From assembly GCA_028532815.1 (NCBI GenBank), contig JAQQAS010000005.1, forward strand, positions 27,864 through 91,863: a DNA stretch of 64,000 nt. The letters run 5' to 3'. Positions 44,911 to 52,900 of the stretch are shown here, piece by piece. The notes under the pieces were generated by a model. It was given only the letters and a program-made list of their open reading frames with translations, was not told the origin of the DNA and did not search any database. Both the position numbers and the translations under genes were made by a program. This DNA is from Pleomorphochaeta sp. (lineage in GTDB: Bacteria; Spirochaetota; Spirochaetia; Sphaerochaetales; Sphaerochaetaceae). Every line of letters starts with the position of its first letter. The first letter of the stretch is position 1.

Positions 44911-45564
44911 ATGGCAGAATCAGTAAGTAGTTGTGTTAAACGAATAATTGACAAAACCCCATTCATTAATGAAATGCTAGTGAAAGGAATATTATCTTAT
45001 AGTAATTATGCTTCATCAATCAAAAAGGATGTTGAAGAGAGTTATGGTAAAGTTGTCAAACATAGTGCTATTGTAATGGCTATTCGACGATATGGTGATG
45101 AACTAAGAGCCAAAGAAGAAAATGAAAGAAAAACTGATGTTGATTATGAAATAGTAATGAAAACTAAGATATTCGACTTAAACATCGTTCGCAATGATAA
45201 ATTTCTGGCAAAACTTGCAAAATTATATAATGAAGTATCAACTGAGAAAGGCGATTTTTTAAATGTTTCTTTAGGCAGTCATGAGATTTCTGTTGCTATA
45301 AGTGAGAAATATAGTCAATTGTTAGAGGAACTAGCCCAAGAAGAAGAAATTCTTCATAAAATGGATGATTTAGTTGCACTTTCTTTAGTTTTTTCTGGAG
45401 ATTTTTTACAAACACCTGGTATTGTTTACGAGGCTGTTAGAAAATTAGCTTGGGAAAAAATTAATGTTATTGAAATACTTTCTACAAAAAACGAGTTAAC
45501 TTTCGTTATCAAGAGAGAAGATTCTATGAAAGCTTTTGATGAGTTGCAATCTTTTTTAAGTTAA
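44911..45564 (+). CDS. Conserved hypothetical protein, possible HTH plus ACT-like domain
   Basis: 217 residues, starting MAESVSSCVKRIID at an ATG with GGAGG 5-6 bases upstream; the open frame extends 20 codons further without support. Residues about 1-65 are helical (MLVKGILSYSNYASSIKKDV ... HSAIVMAIRRYGDELR) and could be a winged-helix or HTH segment. The last 70 residues (DLVALSLVFSGDFLQTPGIV ... INVIEILSTKNELTFVIKRED) have the beta-alpha-beta rhythm and the 'P-G-I-V' turn of ACT domains (LTFVI and PGIV are typical strands). Similar proteins occur in archaea and a few bacteria. One base separates it from a THEP1-like NTPase gene. Confidence 0.5.
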   Translation: MAESVSSCVKRIIDKTPFINEMLVKGILSYSNYASSIKKDVEESYGKVVKHSAIVMAIRRYGDELRAKEENERKTDVDYEIVMKTKIFDLNIVRNDKFLAKLAKLYNEVSTEKGDFLNVSLGSHEISVAISEKYSQLLEELAQEEEILHKMDDLVALSLVFSGDFLQTPGIVYEAVRKLAWEKINVIEILSTKNELTFVIKREDSMKAFDELQSFLS

Positions 45565-45565
45565 T

Positions 45566-46030
45566 ATGAAAGTTATAATTATTAGTGGTCCTCAAAATTC
45601 TTCTAAAACTACAACTTTAAAAAAATACATAAAAGAACATGACCAAAATTATTTAGGTTATGTTAGTGAGAGTTCACAAAATAAATCAATTTATTATTTA
45701 AGAAATGTTCTAACTAATGAAATTACTAAGCTCATGCAAGTTGAAGATTGTTTATCTAATGAAAAAATTGGAAAGTATAATATTTTATTAAATGCTTTTG
45801 AGAAGGCTAGTGAAACGCTTTTAAATCAAGTATCTCAATTTAAAGGTCAAGATTTTGTTGTAGTTATAGATGAGGTTGGAAGGTTGGAATTACTTAATTC
45901 TGGTTTTGATTCTTTGCTTAAAAAATTACTTAATTTGAATCTAGATTTAATTCTTTGTGTTCGAGACAGTTTTTTAGAAGATGTATGTAAGAAATATAAT
46001 TTTACAGAATATAAACTAATAAAAGTATAA
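45566..46030 (+). CDS. THEP1-like nucleoside triphosphatase with a variant P-loop
   Basis: 154 residues. The N-terminal P-loop is GPQNSSKTTT (8-17): Lys14 and Thr15 are present but the glycine before Lys is Ser13, so it deviates from GxxxxGKT. Walker B is VVIDEVGRLEL (about 99-109), with the DE pair at 102-103 matching the THEP1 pattern D-E-I-G-x-x-E-L. THEP1 proteins are small P-loop NTPases with weak NTP hydrolysis and no settled function. It begins one base after the ACT-like protein, so they are co-expressed and probably functionally linked. A strong terminator follows. Confidence 0.65.
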   Translation: MKVIIISGPQNSSKTTTLKKYIKEHDQNYLGYVSESSQNKSIYYLRNVLTNEITKLMQVEDCLSNEKIGKYNILLNAFEKASETLLNQVSQFKGQDFVVVIDEVGRLELLNSGFDSLLKKLLNLNLDLILCVRDSFLEDVCKKYNFTEYKLIKV

Positions 46031-46034
46031 TAAT

Positions 46035-46061
46035 AAATCCCACAGTAATGTGGGATTTTTG
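46035..46061 (+). terminator. Terminator after the THEP1-like gene
   Basis: A 9-10-bp stem AATCCCACA / TGTGGGATT with a GTAA loop, followed by TTTTTG. Confidence 0.87.
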
Positions 46062-46090
46062 TACTCATTAATGAGGTAATTATAGATTAA

Positions 46091-46273
46091 CTATTTAGAC
46101 ATTTCGTTTTTTTCTTCCATGATTTCTTTTCTTCTAACCTTACATAGATTAGAAATTTCAGAAAGAGCTTTACGTGCCCTAGCTGCTGATGCTTTTACAC
46201 CTTTTTCAGTGAATTTAGCATTTTCTGCTTGGTATTCTTCGCAAAACTTTAACAATTGTTCATGTGTTGTCAT
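46091..46273 (-). CDS. Small histone-H1-like protein
   Basis: 60 residues, one of the smallest genes in the window. The centre reads FTEKGVKASAARARKALSEISNL, matching the Hc1/H1-like family pattern (G-x-K-A-A-x-x-R-A-R-K-A-L-x-E-L), and the C-terminus is rich in Lys and Glu. Family members in Bacteroidetes, chlamydiae and spirochaetes are small DNA-binding proteins. GGAGG lies 7 bases before the ATG. It is followed by an imperfect palindrome but no clear terminator; the 187 bases upstream hold nothing I can name. Confidence 0.62.
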   Translation of the reverse strand: MTTHEQLLKFCEEYQAENAKFTEKGVKASAARARKALSEISNLCKVRRKEIMEEKNEMSK

Positions 46274-46460
46274 TAAGAGCCTCCATTTAAAATATATAGA
46301 AATTTTAACACACTTATTTCAAAATGCAAACAAAATAACTAAAAAAAACTATAAAATGCTTGTTTTATTGGCTAAAAATAAGGTTTTTACTTTTTTTTAG
46401 AAAAATAAAGTTGCTATTAATTAATATTTTAAATTTTGTAGATAACAAAGATTTATACTC

Positions 46461-46919
46461 TTATAATTCACTTAATACCTTTTCAACGTGGTTTGCTACT
46501 TTGCTTACTTTATAAACATTTTTTATTTTAAAATTTTCATCTATAACATATGTGGTTCTAACAATGCCATAATATTCTTTTCCGTAATTCTTTTTTAACT
46601 GCCAGACACCATATTGATTAATAACTGTAGCATCTTCGTCACTTAATATATCAAAGTTCAGCTCATACTTATTACTGAAATTACAATGAGATTTGACACT
46701 GTCTTTACTAATACCAAGTACTACTGCATTTTTGTCATAAAATTCATCTAATTTTGCCTTAAAGTCTAAAGCTTCAATTGTGCAGCCTTTAGTGTTGTCT
46801 TTTGGATAGAAATATAAAACTATCTTTTTACCTTTAAAATCACTTAGTTTGATTTGATCCCCATTTTTATTTGGAAGGGTGAAATCAATTGCATCTTCAT
46901 TAATTTCTAAATATGCCAT
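46461..46919 (-). CDS. bcp: Bcp/PrxQ-type peroxiredoxin (thiol peroxidase)
   Basis: 152 residues with a thioredoxin fold. The peroxidatic cysteine is Cys46 in KGCTIEALDF, in the usual YPKDNTKGCT context. Most Bcp proteins have the resolving Cys five residues later (GCTxEACDF), but here position 51 is Leu. No other Cys pair with that spacing exists except Cys near NFS at about residue 80, so this may be a 1-Cys version or use another cysteine. It detoxifies peroxides. A 10-bp dyad covers its ribosome binding site and predicted -10 region. Confidence 0.92.
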   Translation of the reverse strand: MAYLEINEDAIDFTLPNKNGDQIKLSDFKGKKIVLYFYPKDNTKGCTIEALDFKAKLDEFYDKNAVVLGISKDSVKSHCNFSNKYELNFDILSDEDATVINQYGVWQLKKNYGKEYYGIVRTTYVIDENFKIKNVYKVSKVANHVEKVLSEL

Positions 46920-46929
46920 TTTTTATTCC

Positions 46930-46957
46930 TCTCTTGTATTATTTATGATACAAGAGA
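46930..46957 (-). promoter_or_regulatory. Inverted repeat at the start of the peroxiredoxin gene
   Basis: TCTCTTGTAT and ATACAAGAGA are perfect 10-base arms with an 8-base loop. On the minus strand a weak promoter TTGTTT-16-TATCAT has its -10 (46945-46950) inside the dyad, and the distal arm touches the GAGAGG ribosome binding site. It could be a DNA operator or an RNA hairpin that masks the site. Confidence 0.45.
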
Positions 46958-46991
46958 ATTAGAAAAAAACAAGAATCAAATATAATTTTTA

Positions 46992-47026
46992 GATAAAAAA
47001 AACTTCTTTCAATTAAGAAAGAAGTT
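46992..47026 (-). terminator. Terminator after tRNA-Tyr
   Basis: On the minus strand AACTTCTTTCT / AGAAAGAAGTT-type arms form a stem of about 10 bp around a 5-base loop, followed by eight T. It lies 5 bases beyond the tRNA. Confidence 0.88.
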
Positions 47027-47030
47027 AAGG

Positions 47031-47112
47031 TGGGGAGAGAAGGATTCGAACCTTCGAAGGCGGAGCCAACAGATTTACAGTCTGCCCCCTTTGACCGCTC
47101 GGGAACCTCCCC
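47031..47112 (-). tRNA. tRNA-Tyr (GUA)
   Basis: Minus strand. The anticodon arm reads CAGACTGTAAATCTG, giving anticodon GUA. Acceptor GGGGAGG pairs with TCTCCCC (one G-U), the T arm is AAGGTTCGAATCCTT, and the long variable arm (around TTGGCTCCGCCTTC) is as expected for a class II bacterial tRNA-Tyr. The 3' CCA is not encoded. No second tRNA is nearby. Confidence 0.96.
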
Positions 47113-47132
47113 ATGTGTCAAACACAAGTAGG

Positions 47133-47161
47133 AATTTAGAACAGAATGAAAATATAGTCAA
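47133..47161 (-). promoter_or_regulatory. Promoter of tRNA-Tyr
   Basis: On the minus strand TTGACT, 17-base spacer, TAAATT, predicting a start about 14 bases before the tRNA. With the terminator it makes a monocistronic unit. Confidence 0.6.
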
Positions 47162-47229
47162 CCACTTTTTGAAAATTAATAAAAAAAACTGCTTTTTTTT
47201 AAAGTTGGAGCAAAAACAATTGTTATCAA

Positions 47230-47258
47230 TTGAAAATTAAATCAAAATGAAATAGAAT
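47230..47258 (+). promoter_or_regulatory. Predicted promoter of the D-lactate dehydrogenase gene
   Basis: TTGAAA, 17-base spacer, TAGAAT, followed by a leader of about 35 bases with AAAGGAG before the start codon. Confidence 0.5.
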
Positions 47259-47298
47259 GTTAACGTAAGCAAACAATTCGACAAAGGAGAATAAACTT

Positions 47299-48273
47299 AT
47301 GAGAATTGCATTTTTTGATACTAAGAAATATGATAAAAAATGGTTTGACCAATTAAAAAGAGATCAAGATGAAATTGTTTATTTTGAATCTAGGTTAAAT
47401 GCAAAAAACTATTTTTTAGTTAAAGGGTTCGAAGTAGTAATAGCTTTTGTTAATGATGAAATAAATGATAAAGTAATTAATGGTATGGTAGATTTAGGTG
47501 TTAAACTTTTAGCAATGAGATCTGCTGGATATAATAATGTTGATATAAAATGTGCAAATGAGAGAGGATTAAAAGTTGTAAGAGTTCCAGCTTATTCCCC
47601 ATATGCAGTCGCAGAACATGCTATGGCTTTGATATTAGCAAGTGTGAGAAAAATAAATCACAGTTACGTTAGAACTCGAGAATTTAATTTTTCATTGAAT
47701 GGGTTAGTTGGTTTTGATTTACATCAAAAAACAATTGGTGTTGTTGGAACTGGTAAGATTGGTAAGGTTTTTATCCAAATTTGTAAGGGCTTTTCTATGA
47801 AGGTGTTAGCATACGATCCTTATCCTAGTAAAGATTTGGATGTAGAATATGTTGATTTTAAGACCTTATGTAGAAAATCAGATATAATTAGTTTTCACTG
47901 TCCTCTAACAAAAGATACAAGGCATTTAGTAAATAAAGAAACGATTGAGATAATGAAAGATGGTGTTGTTATTGTAAATACTTCAAGAGGTGCTCTAGTG
48001 GACGCTGAGGCCCTTTTACAGGGGATTAGAAGTAGAAAGGTTGGCTCAGCTGCTTTAGATGTTTATGAAGAAGAAGCTGGTTTATTTTTTGAAGATCAAA
48101 GTGAAGCTGTTTTAGATGATGATACTCTTATGTTATTGATTTCTATGCCTAATGTGATTGTAACAAGTCACCAGGCTTTTTTGACAGAAGAAGCTTTGAA
48201 AAATATTGCACAAACTACTATTGATAATATAATTGCATTCGAAAATGGCGAAAAACTAGTAAATTTAGTATAA
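47299..48273 (+). CDS. ldhA: D-lactate dehydrogenase-type 2-hydroxyacid dehydrogenase
   Basis: 324 residues of the D-isomer-specific 2-hydroxyacid dehydrogenase family. The NAD site is VVGTGKIGKVF (149-159), the substrate Arg is Arg230 in NTSRGALVD, and the Glu and His of the relay are in DVYEEEAGLFFED (near 259) and TSHQAFLT (His291). The 'YEEEAGLFFEDQS' block is typical of D-lactate dehydrogenase, suggesting fermentative pyruvate reduction to D-lactate. AAAGGAG lies 8 bases before the ATG. A terminator follows. Confidence 0.88.
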   Translation: MRIAFFDTKKYDKKWFDQLKRDQDEIVYFESRLNAKNYFLVKGFEVVIAFVNDEINDKVINGMVDLGVKLLAMRSAGYNNVDIKCANERGLKVVRVPAYSPYAVAEHAMALILASVRKINHSYVRTREFNFSLNGLVGFDLHQKTIGVVGTGKIGKVFIQICKGFSMKVLAYDPYPSKDLDVEYVDFKTLCRKSDIISFHCPLTKDTRHLVNKETIEIMKDGVVIVNTSRGALVDAEALLQGIRSRKVGSAALDVYEEEAGLFFEDQSEAVLDDDTLMLLISMPNVIVTSHQAFLTEEALKNIAQTTIDNIIAFENGEKLVNLV

Positions 48274-48279
48274 ATTTGT

Positions 48280-48309
48280 AATCAGGCTCTTATATAAAAG
48301 AGCCTGATT
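48280..48309 (+). terminator. Hairpin terminator after ldhA
   Basis: A 12-bp perfect stem AATCAGGCTCTT / AAGAGCCTGATT with a short loop. The T tract after it is poor, so efficiency is uncertain. Confidence 0.7.
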
Positions 48310-48329
48310 ATGTTATAGTCATTTTCTAA

Positions 48330-48412
48330 GCACATTGTGCGCTTGGACCGGATAAGTTTTATCACGGCGTAGGGGAGGTAATATACCTTCTGGCTACTCT
48401 ATCTAAGTGAGG
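48330..48412 (+). promoter_or_regulatory. Three-way-junction RNA leader of the queuosine-precursor transporter, candidate riboswitch
   Basis: Ahead of the gene, an 8-bp closing helix CGCTTGGA (48340-48347) / TCTAAGTG (48402-48409, two G-U) encloses two arms. P2: CCGGATAA (48348-48355) with TTATC-A-CGG (48359-48367). P3: GTAG plus GGGAGGTA (48369-48380) with TACCTTCT-GG-CTAC (48384-48397). The junction is almost without linkers: none between P1 and P2, one C between P2 and P3, and UCUA between P3 and P1. The P1 3' strand abuts the ribosome binding site GTGAGG; the ACCUU of P3 could instead pair with GAGGU of that site. A small hairpin GCAC-ATT-GTGC (48330-48340) precedes it. It matches no riboswitch consensus that I recall; the gene context suggests preQ1 or another queuosine precursor. 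Confidence 0.6.
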
Positions 48413-48419
48413 TTATTTT

Positions 48420-49112
48420 ATGAACGAGCTATTATGGGCAATTATGCTTATAATCAATTTCTCAGCTATTTTACTAGCTTATCGTGTTTGGGGCAAATTA
48501 GGTTTATATCTTTGGATCCCAATTTCTGTAATTATCGCAAATATTCAAGTTACAAAAACTGTTAATTTATTTGGCTTAGAGGCAACTTTAGGTAATATTG
48601 TTTATGCAACTGGATTTTTAGTAACTGATATACTAAGTGAATGTTTTTCAAAAAAAGAAAGTCGAAAAGCAATTGGTATAGGATTTTTTGCTTTAATTTG
48701 TTTAACACTAATGATGCAACTTGCAATTAGATTTGAACCAGCTTCTTCTGATTTTGTTCAGGATTCAATGCTTACAATCTTCTCCTTTATGCCTAGATTA
48801 ATGGTTGCTTCTTTAATAGCATATTTTATTAGTAATCATCATGATATCATTGCATATGAATTTTGGAAGAAGAGATTCCCTTCAACAAAAATGATTTGGC
48901 TAAGAAATAATGCTTCAACTCTTGTATCTCAATTGATTGATTCTATTATTTTTACATTTATTGCCTTTTACGGTGTTTATAGTATGGATGTATTGTATCA
49001 AATTGTATTATCAACTTATATATTAAAATGGATTGTTGCAATTTTAGATACTCCATTTTTATATTTAGCAAAAAAATGGTTTGATGAAGGCAAAATAAAA
49101 ACAAGTATTTAG
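48420..49112 (+). CDS. Queuosine precursor transporter, YhhQ/VUT family
   Basis: 230 residues with about six membrane segments. The loop LGNIVYATGFLVTDILSECFSKKESRKAIGIGF is the family hallmark (G-x-x-x-Y-x-x-x-F-L-x-T-D-I-x-x-E-x-x-g-k-k-x-a). Family members import preQ0, preQ1 or queuine for tRNA modification. GTGAGGT lies 8 bases before the ATG and borders the structured leader. No queuosine biosynthesis genes are in the window. It ends in a 4-base convergent overlap with the phosphatase-like gene. Confidence 0.9.
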   Translation: MNELLWAIMLIINFSAILLAYRVWGKLGLYLWIPISVIIANIQVTKTVNLFGLEATLGNIVYATGFLVTDILSECFSKKESRKAIGIGFFALICLTLMMQLAIRFEPASSDFVQDSMLTIFSFMPRLMVASLIAYFISNHHDIIAYEFWKKRFPSTKMIWLRNNASTLVSQLIDSIIFTFIAFYGVYSMDVLYQIVLSTYILKWIVAILDTPFLYLAKKWFDEGKIKTSI

Positions 49113-49927
49113 TTATTATTCTTAGGTGGTAGTACTTTTAAGAGTGTTTCTATACATTTTGTGCTACCACAATATATTATATCTTTACAAGTCTTTCTTT
49201 CGATTAATAAATCATCATCATATAACAAAGGTTCTTTATTAGGATATACAACGTTTAAATCCATTTTTAAAAGGACTGCGTGAGAGGCTGCTATATCCCA
49301 AGCATAAGCTCTTTGGTTTATACAACCTTCCATATTTGAAAAAATTAGAGGTGATAATATTTGTAGTATTGTTGAGCCAAATGTTCTAACTTTACCATTG
49401 TATAAACTAAAATCTAACTTCTTTTGTAATTTTGAACTTATGGTAATTTGATGGGGTACATCTTTGTTTTTATAAGTTATGAAGGGAGCGTTATCAATTA
49501 ATAATTCATCTCCTGGATCTAGTCTAACTTGAAGTTCTTCTCTAGCTATACCAAATCGTGGTGCTACAATCATAGACCCTACAGGAATTCTATTTTGATC
49601 TAATATTCCTAATGCTATTGCATAAGAGTTGAGCCCTTGAGAGTAAACATCTGTACAGTCAATAGGATCTAGTATAAATGTGAAAGGGGCTTCCTTGTTA
49701 AATTTAGTTAGACTTTCTTCACTAATTACATTACATAAAGGAAAGAGCTTGTTTATTGTTTTGATAATGATATTTGAGATTTCAATGTCAGTTTTAGTTA
49801 AAACTGATCCATCAGTTTTATATTCTCTAATTATTTGACTTTGAGTTTCCTTTGCGAATCTTGCACATTGTACAATTTTTTCAAAAAGAATATCTAATTT
49901 TTCTTTACTTAAATAATTTTTATTCAT
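49109..49927 (-). CDS. Inositol monophosphatase-family phosphatase
   Basis: 272 residues of the lithium-sensitive IMPase/FBPase/CysQ fold. The metal-binding motifs are ISEES, LDPIDCTD (the usual DPIDGT with Cys in place of Gly) and YAWDIAASHAVLL (WDxAA). The spacing fits the family, but which phosphate ester it cuts (inositol phosphate, fructose-1,6-bisphosphate or PAP) cannot be decided. It is convergent with the transporter gene and divergent from mfd. Confidence 0.8.
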   Translation of the reverse strand: MNKNYLSKEKLDILFEKIVQCARFAKETQSQIIREYKTDGSVLTKTDIEISNIIIKTINKLFPLCNVISEESLTKFNKEAPFTFILDPIDCTDVYSQGLNSYAIALGILDQNRIPVGSMIVAPRFGIAREELQVRLDPGDELLIDNAPFITYKNKDVPHQITISSKLQKKLDFSLYNGKVRTFGSTILQILSPLIFSNMEGCINQRAYAWDIAASHAVLLKMDLNVVYPNKEPLLYDDDLLIERKTCKDIIYCGSTKCIETLLKVLPPKNNN

Positions 49928-49983
49928 TATCTTTCCTTATTTCTTGTCTAGTCTCATTTAAATATGCTAAGGTAAATCAGCTT

Positions 49984-52900
49984 ATGGAAAATAATAATAA
50001 TATAACAGCTCAAATACAACAATACCTAAAAACCAGTAAAGCCTTTAAAGAATTAAATTCTGGGGAAACAGATATCAAAATAAATTCATTAGAAGGCTAT
50101 GTTCTATCTCAATTTATTAGAAGAATTTATAGGACTAGAAAAAAAAGAGTTTGGGTAATTTGTTCAACAAAAGATAGTGCAAAGGAGATGCTAAAAAACT
50201 TTGCTTATGAAATAAATAATGAAAATCGAATTTATAATCTAGATAAATTTAACATAGAAGTTCCTATTTTTTATTTACCTTCTAATGGTAAAAAACTTTA
50301 TAGTGACTTTGAAAGTGGAAAAGATGAATATACTCAACTTGAAGCTTTAACTAAAATCAATAGCTACAATGATTCTATTATTATTACCCATTTAAGAGCT
50401 TTTTCCTCTCAAGTTGTAAGCAATCACTCTTTAGATGATACAAGTTTTACTTTAAAGGTTAATGATCAGTTTGAACCAACTAAAATAGCTCAATTGTTTA
50501 GTGATGCTGGATATATTAGAGTGCCAAGTACTTCTATGCCAGGTGAATTTACTCTAAGAGGAGAAGTTGTAGATATTTTCCCATTTTCTTTTGAAGATCC
50601 AATTAGAATATATGCAAGCTGGGATGAAATTGAGAAAATTGCAACATTTAATCCTTTAACTCAAGAGACTGTTTCAAGCATGAATAAAGTAACTATATCT
50701 TTATTAAAGGAAGATGATAGTTTTCTTGAGTTCTCTAAAATTGATTCATATTTTAGAAAGGATGATTTTTTCTGTTTTATAGGTGATGTAAGATTAAATA
50801 CTAGTTATAAAAGCCTAGTATCTGAGGCAAAGAGCTTATATAGAGAAGCCTACCATACAGATAAAAATATTATACCATATGATCAAATTTTATTTGACTA
50901 TCTATCATTTTATAAAAATGTAAAAAACAAGCTTACTTTAGTTGATATCCCCAATGATAATAATCCTTCCTTTAGTTTTGATGTTGAAGGGCCTAGATCA
51001 TATTTTGGAGATTTTAAAAGACTTAAAGGCGAGTTAAAAACTATGTTTGAAACTAATTGGAATGTTTATATATTTACAAGCAATCCAATACAAAAACAAA
51101 GACTTATGCAAATGCTTAAGGATTTTAATCGTATTAAGTATATGGATTGGGAAATTTCAAGTGGTTTTTCTATACCTTCGATTAAACTTATTGCTTTTTG
51201 CGAGTCTGAGATTTTTGGAAGACGAAAACAAGTTATTAAGACTTTACAACACACAAAAAGTTCACCTTTAGATTCTTTTGTTGATTTACATGAAGGAGAT
51301 TATGTTGTTCATGTAAACTATGGTATTGGTAAGTTTATAAAAATAGATAGAGTTAAATCCTTTGATAGAGAAAGAGACTATATTAAAATAGCGTATGCTA
51401 ATGGTGATAATATTTATGTTCCAATTGAGCAAGCAAACCTTGTTCAAAGATATATAGGCTCTTCTTCAACTAATCCTAAACTTGATAAAATTGGTTCTGC
51501 TGTTTGGGAAAAGAAAAAAGCAAAAGCTAGAGTTAATGCTGAAAAATTAGCTAAATACTTGATTGAACTTTATGCAAAAAGAAAAGCTGCAATTGGTTTC
51601 CCTTTTGAAAAAGATAATGATATGCAATTGCAGTTTGAAGCTCTTTTTCCATACCAAGAAACTGTCGATCAATTAACTTGTATTGATGATATAAAGATGG
51701 ATATGGAAAGCAACAGCGTTATGGATAGACTAGTGTGTGGCGATGTAGGCTTTGGTAAAACTGAAATAGCTTTTAGGGCCGTATTTAAGGCCGTATTAAG
51801 TAATAAGCAAGTTGCTTTCTTAGCTCCTACCACTATTTTAGCTGAGCAACATTACAATAACTTTGTTGAAAGAGTAAAAGACTTTCCAGTTAACGTTGGA
51901 TTATTATCAAGGGTTATATCAAAAAAAGATCAAAAGAAAACATTATTAGACTTAATAGATGGAAAGATTGATGTTTTATTTGGGACTCATAGAATTTTAC
52001 AAAAAGATATTATTTATAAAGATTTAGGTTTGTTAATTATTGATGAAGAGCAAAGGTTCGGAGTAAAAGATAAAGAGAAAATTAAAAATATTAGAAATAG
52101 TATTGATAGTTTAGCACTATCTGCAACACCAATTCCTAGAACTTTATATATGTCATTATTGAAAATAAGAGATATGTCTTTATTAACTACACCGCCAATA
52201 TCTAGACATCCAATTACAACTAAGATTTTAGAATTTGATATCGAATTAGTAGAAAAGGCTATTAGACAAGAAATTAGTAGAGGCGGACAAGTTTTCTATC
52301 TTCATAACAGAGTTGAATCTTTAGATGCTGTTGTAAAAATGTTGAATAACTTAATACCAGAGGTAGTAATCGAATCTGCCCATGGGCAAATGAACCCAAA
52401 AGATTTAGAAGATACTATGAGACGATTTGTGCATGAAGGCATTCAAGTTTTAGTTTCGACAACTATCATAGAAAATGGTATAGATATTCCAAATGTAAAT
52501 ACTATAATAATTGATAGAGCTGATATGTATGGAATAGCTCAACTTTATCAACTTAGAGGAAGAGTTGGTAGAAGTGAAAATCAAGCTTTTGCTTATTTAT
52601 TCTATCCTGCAGATAAAGCTTTAAGTGAAATAGCGGTTAAGAGACTAAAAACTATTAGTGAAAATACAGGTTTAGGTGCTGGCTTTAAAGTTTCCATGAG
52701 AGATATGGAGATTAGAGGTGCAGGTAATTTACTAGGGAAGCAACAAAGTGGGCAATTAGCATCAGTTGGTCTTGATATGTATATTAGAATCCTCGATGAG
52801 GCTATTAATGAACTTAGAACAAATAATCAAGAAGATTTAGAAGAAGAAGTATTTTTAGAATTAGATTATACGGGCTTTATTCCTGATGATTATATTCAAG

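Noticed and set aside
46064..46075. CTCATTAATGAG palindrome between the THEP1-like and H1-like genes
   Set aside because: The arms leave only a TTAA loop over a 4-bp stem and no T tract follows; not a convincing terminator.
46939..47127. Open frame of 62 codons on the minus strand
   Set aside because: It runs through tRNA-Tyr and its terminator and has no ribosome binding site.
48348..48380. CCGGATAA...CGGCGTAGGGGA resembles the 3' half of a TPP riboswitch
   Set aside because: The obligatory CUGAGA element and its partner stem are absent and the gene is a queuosine transporter, so it was judged coincidental.
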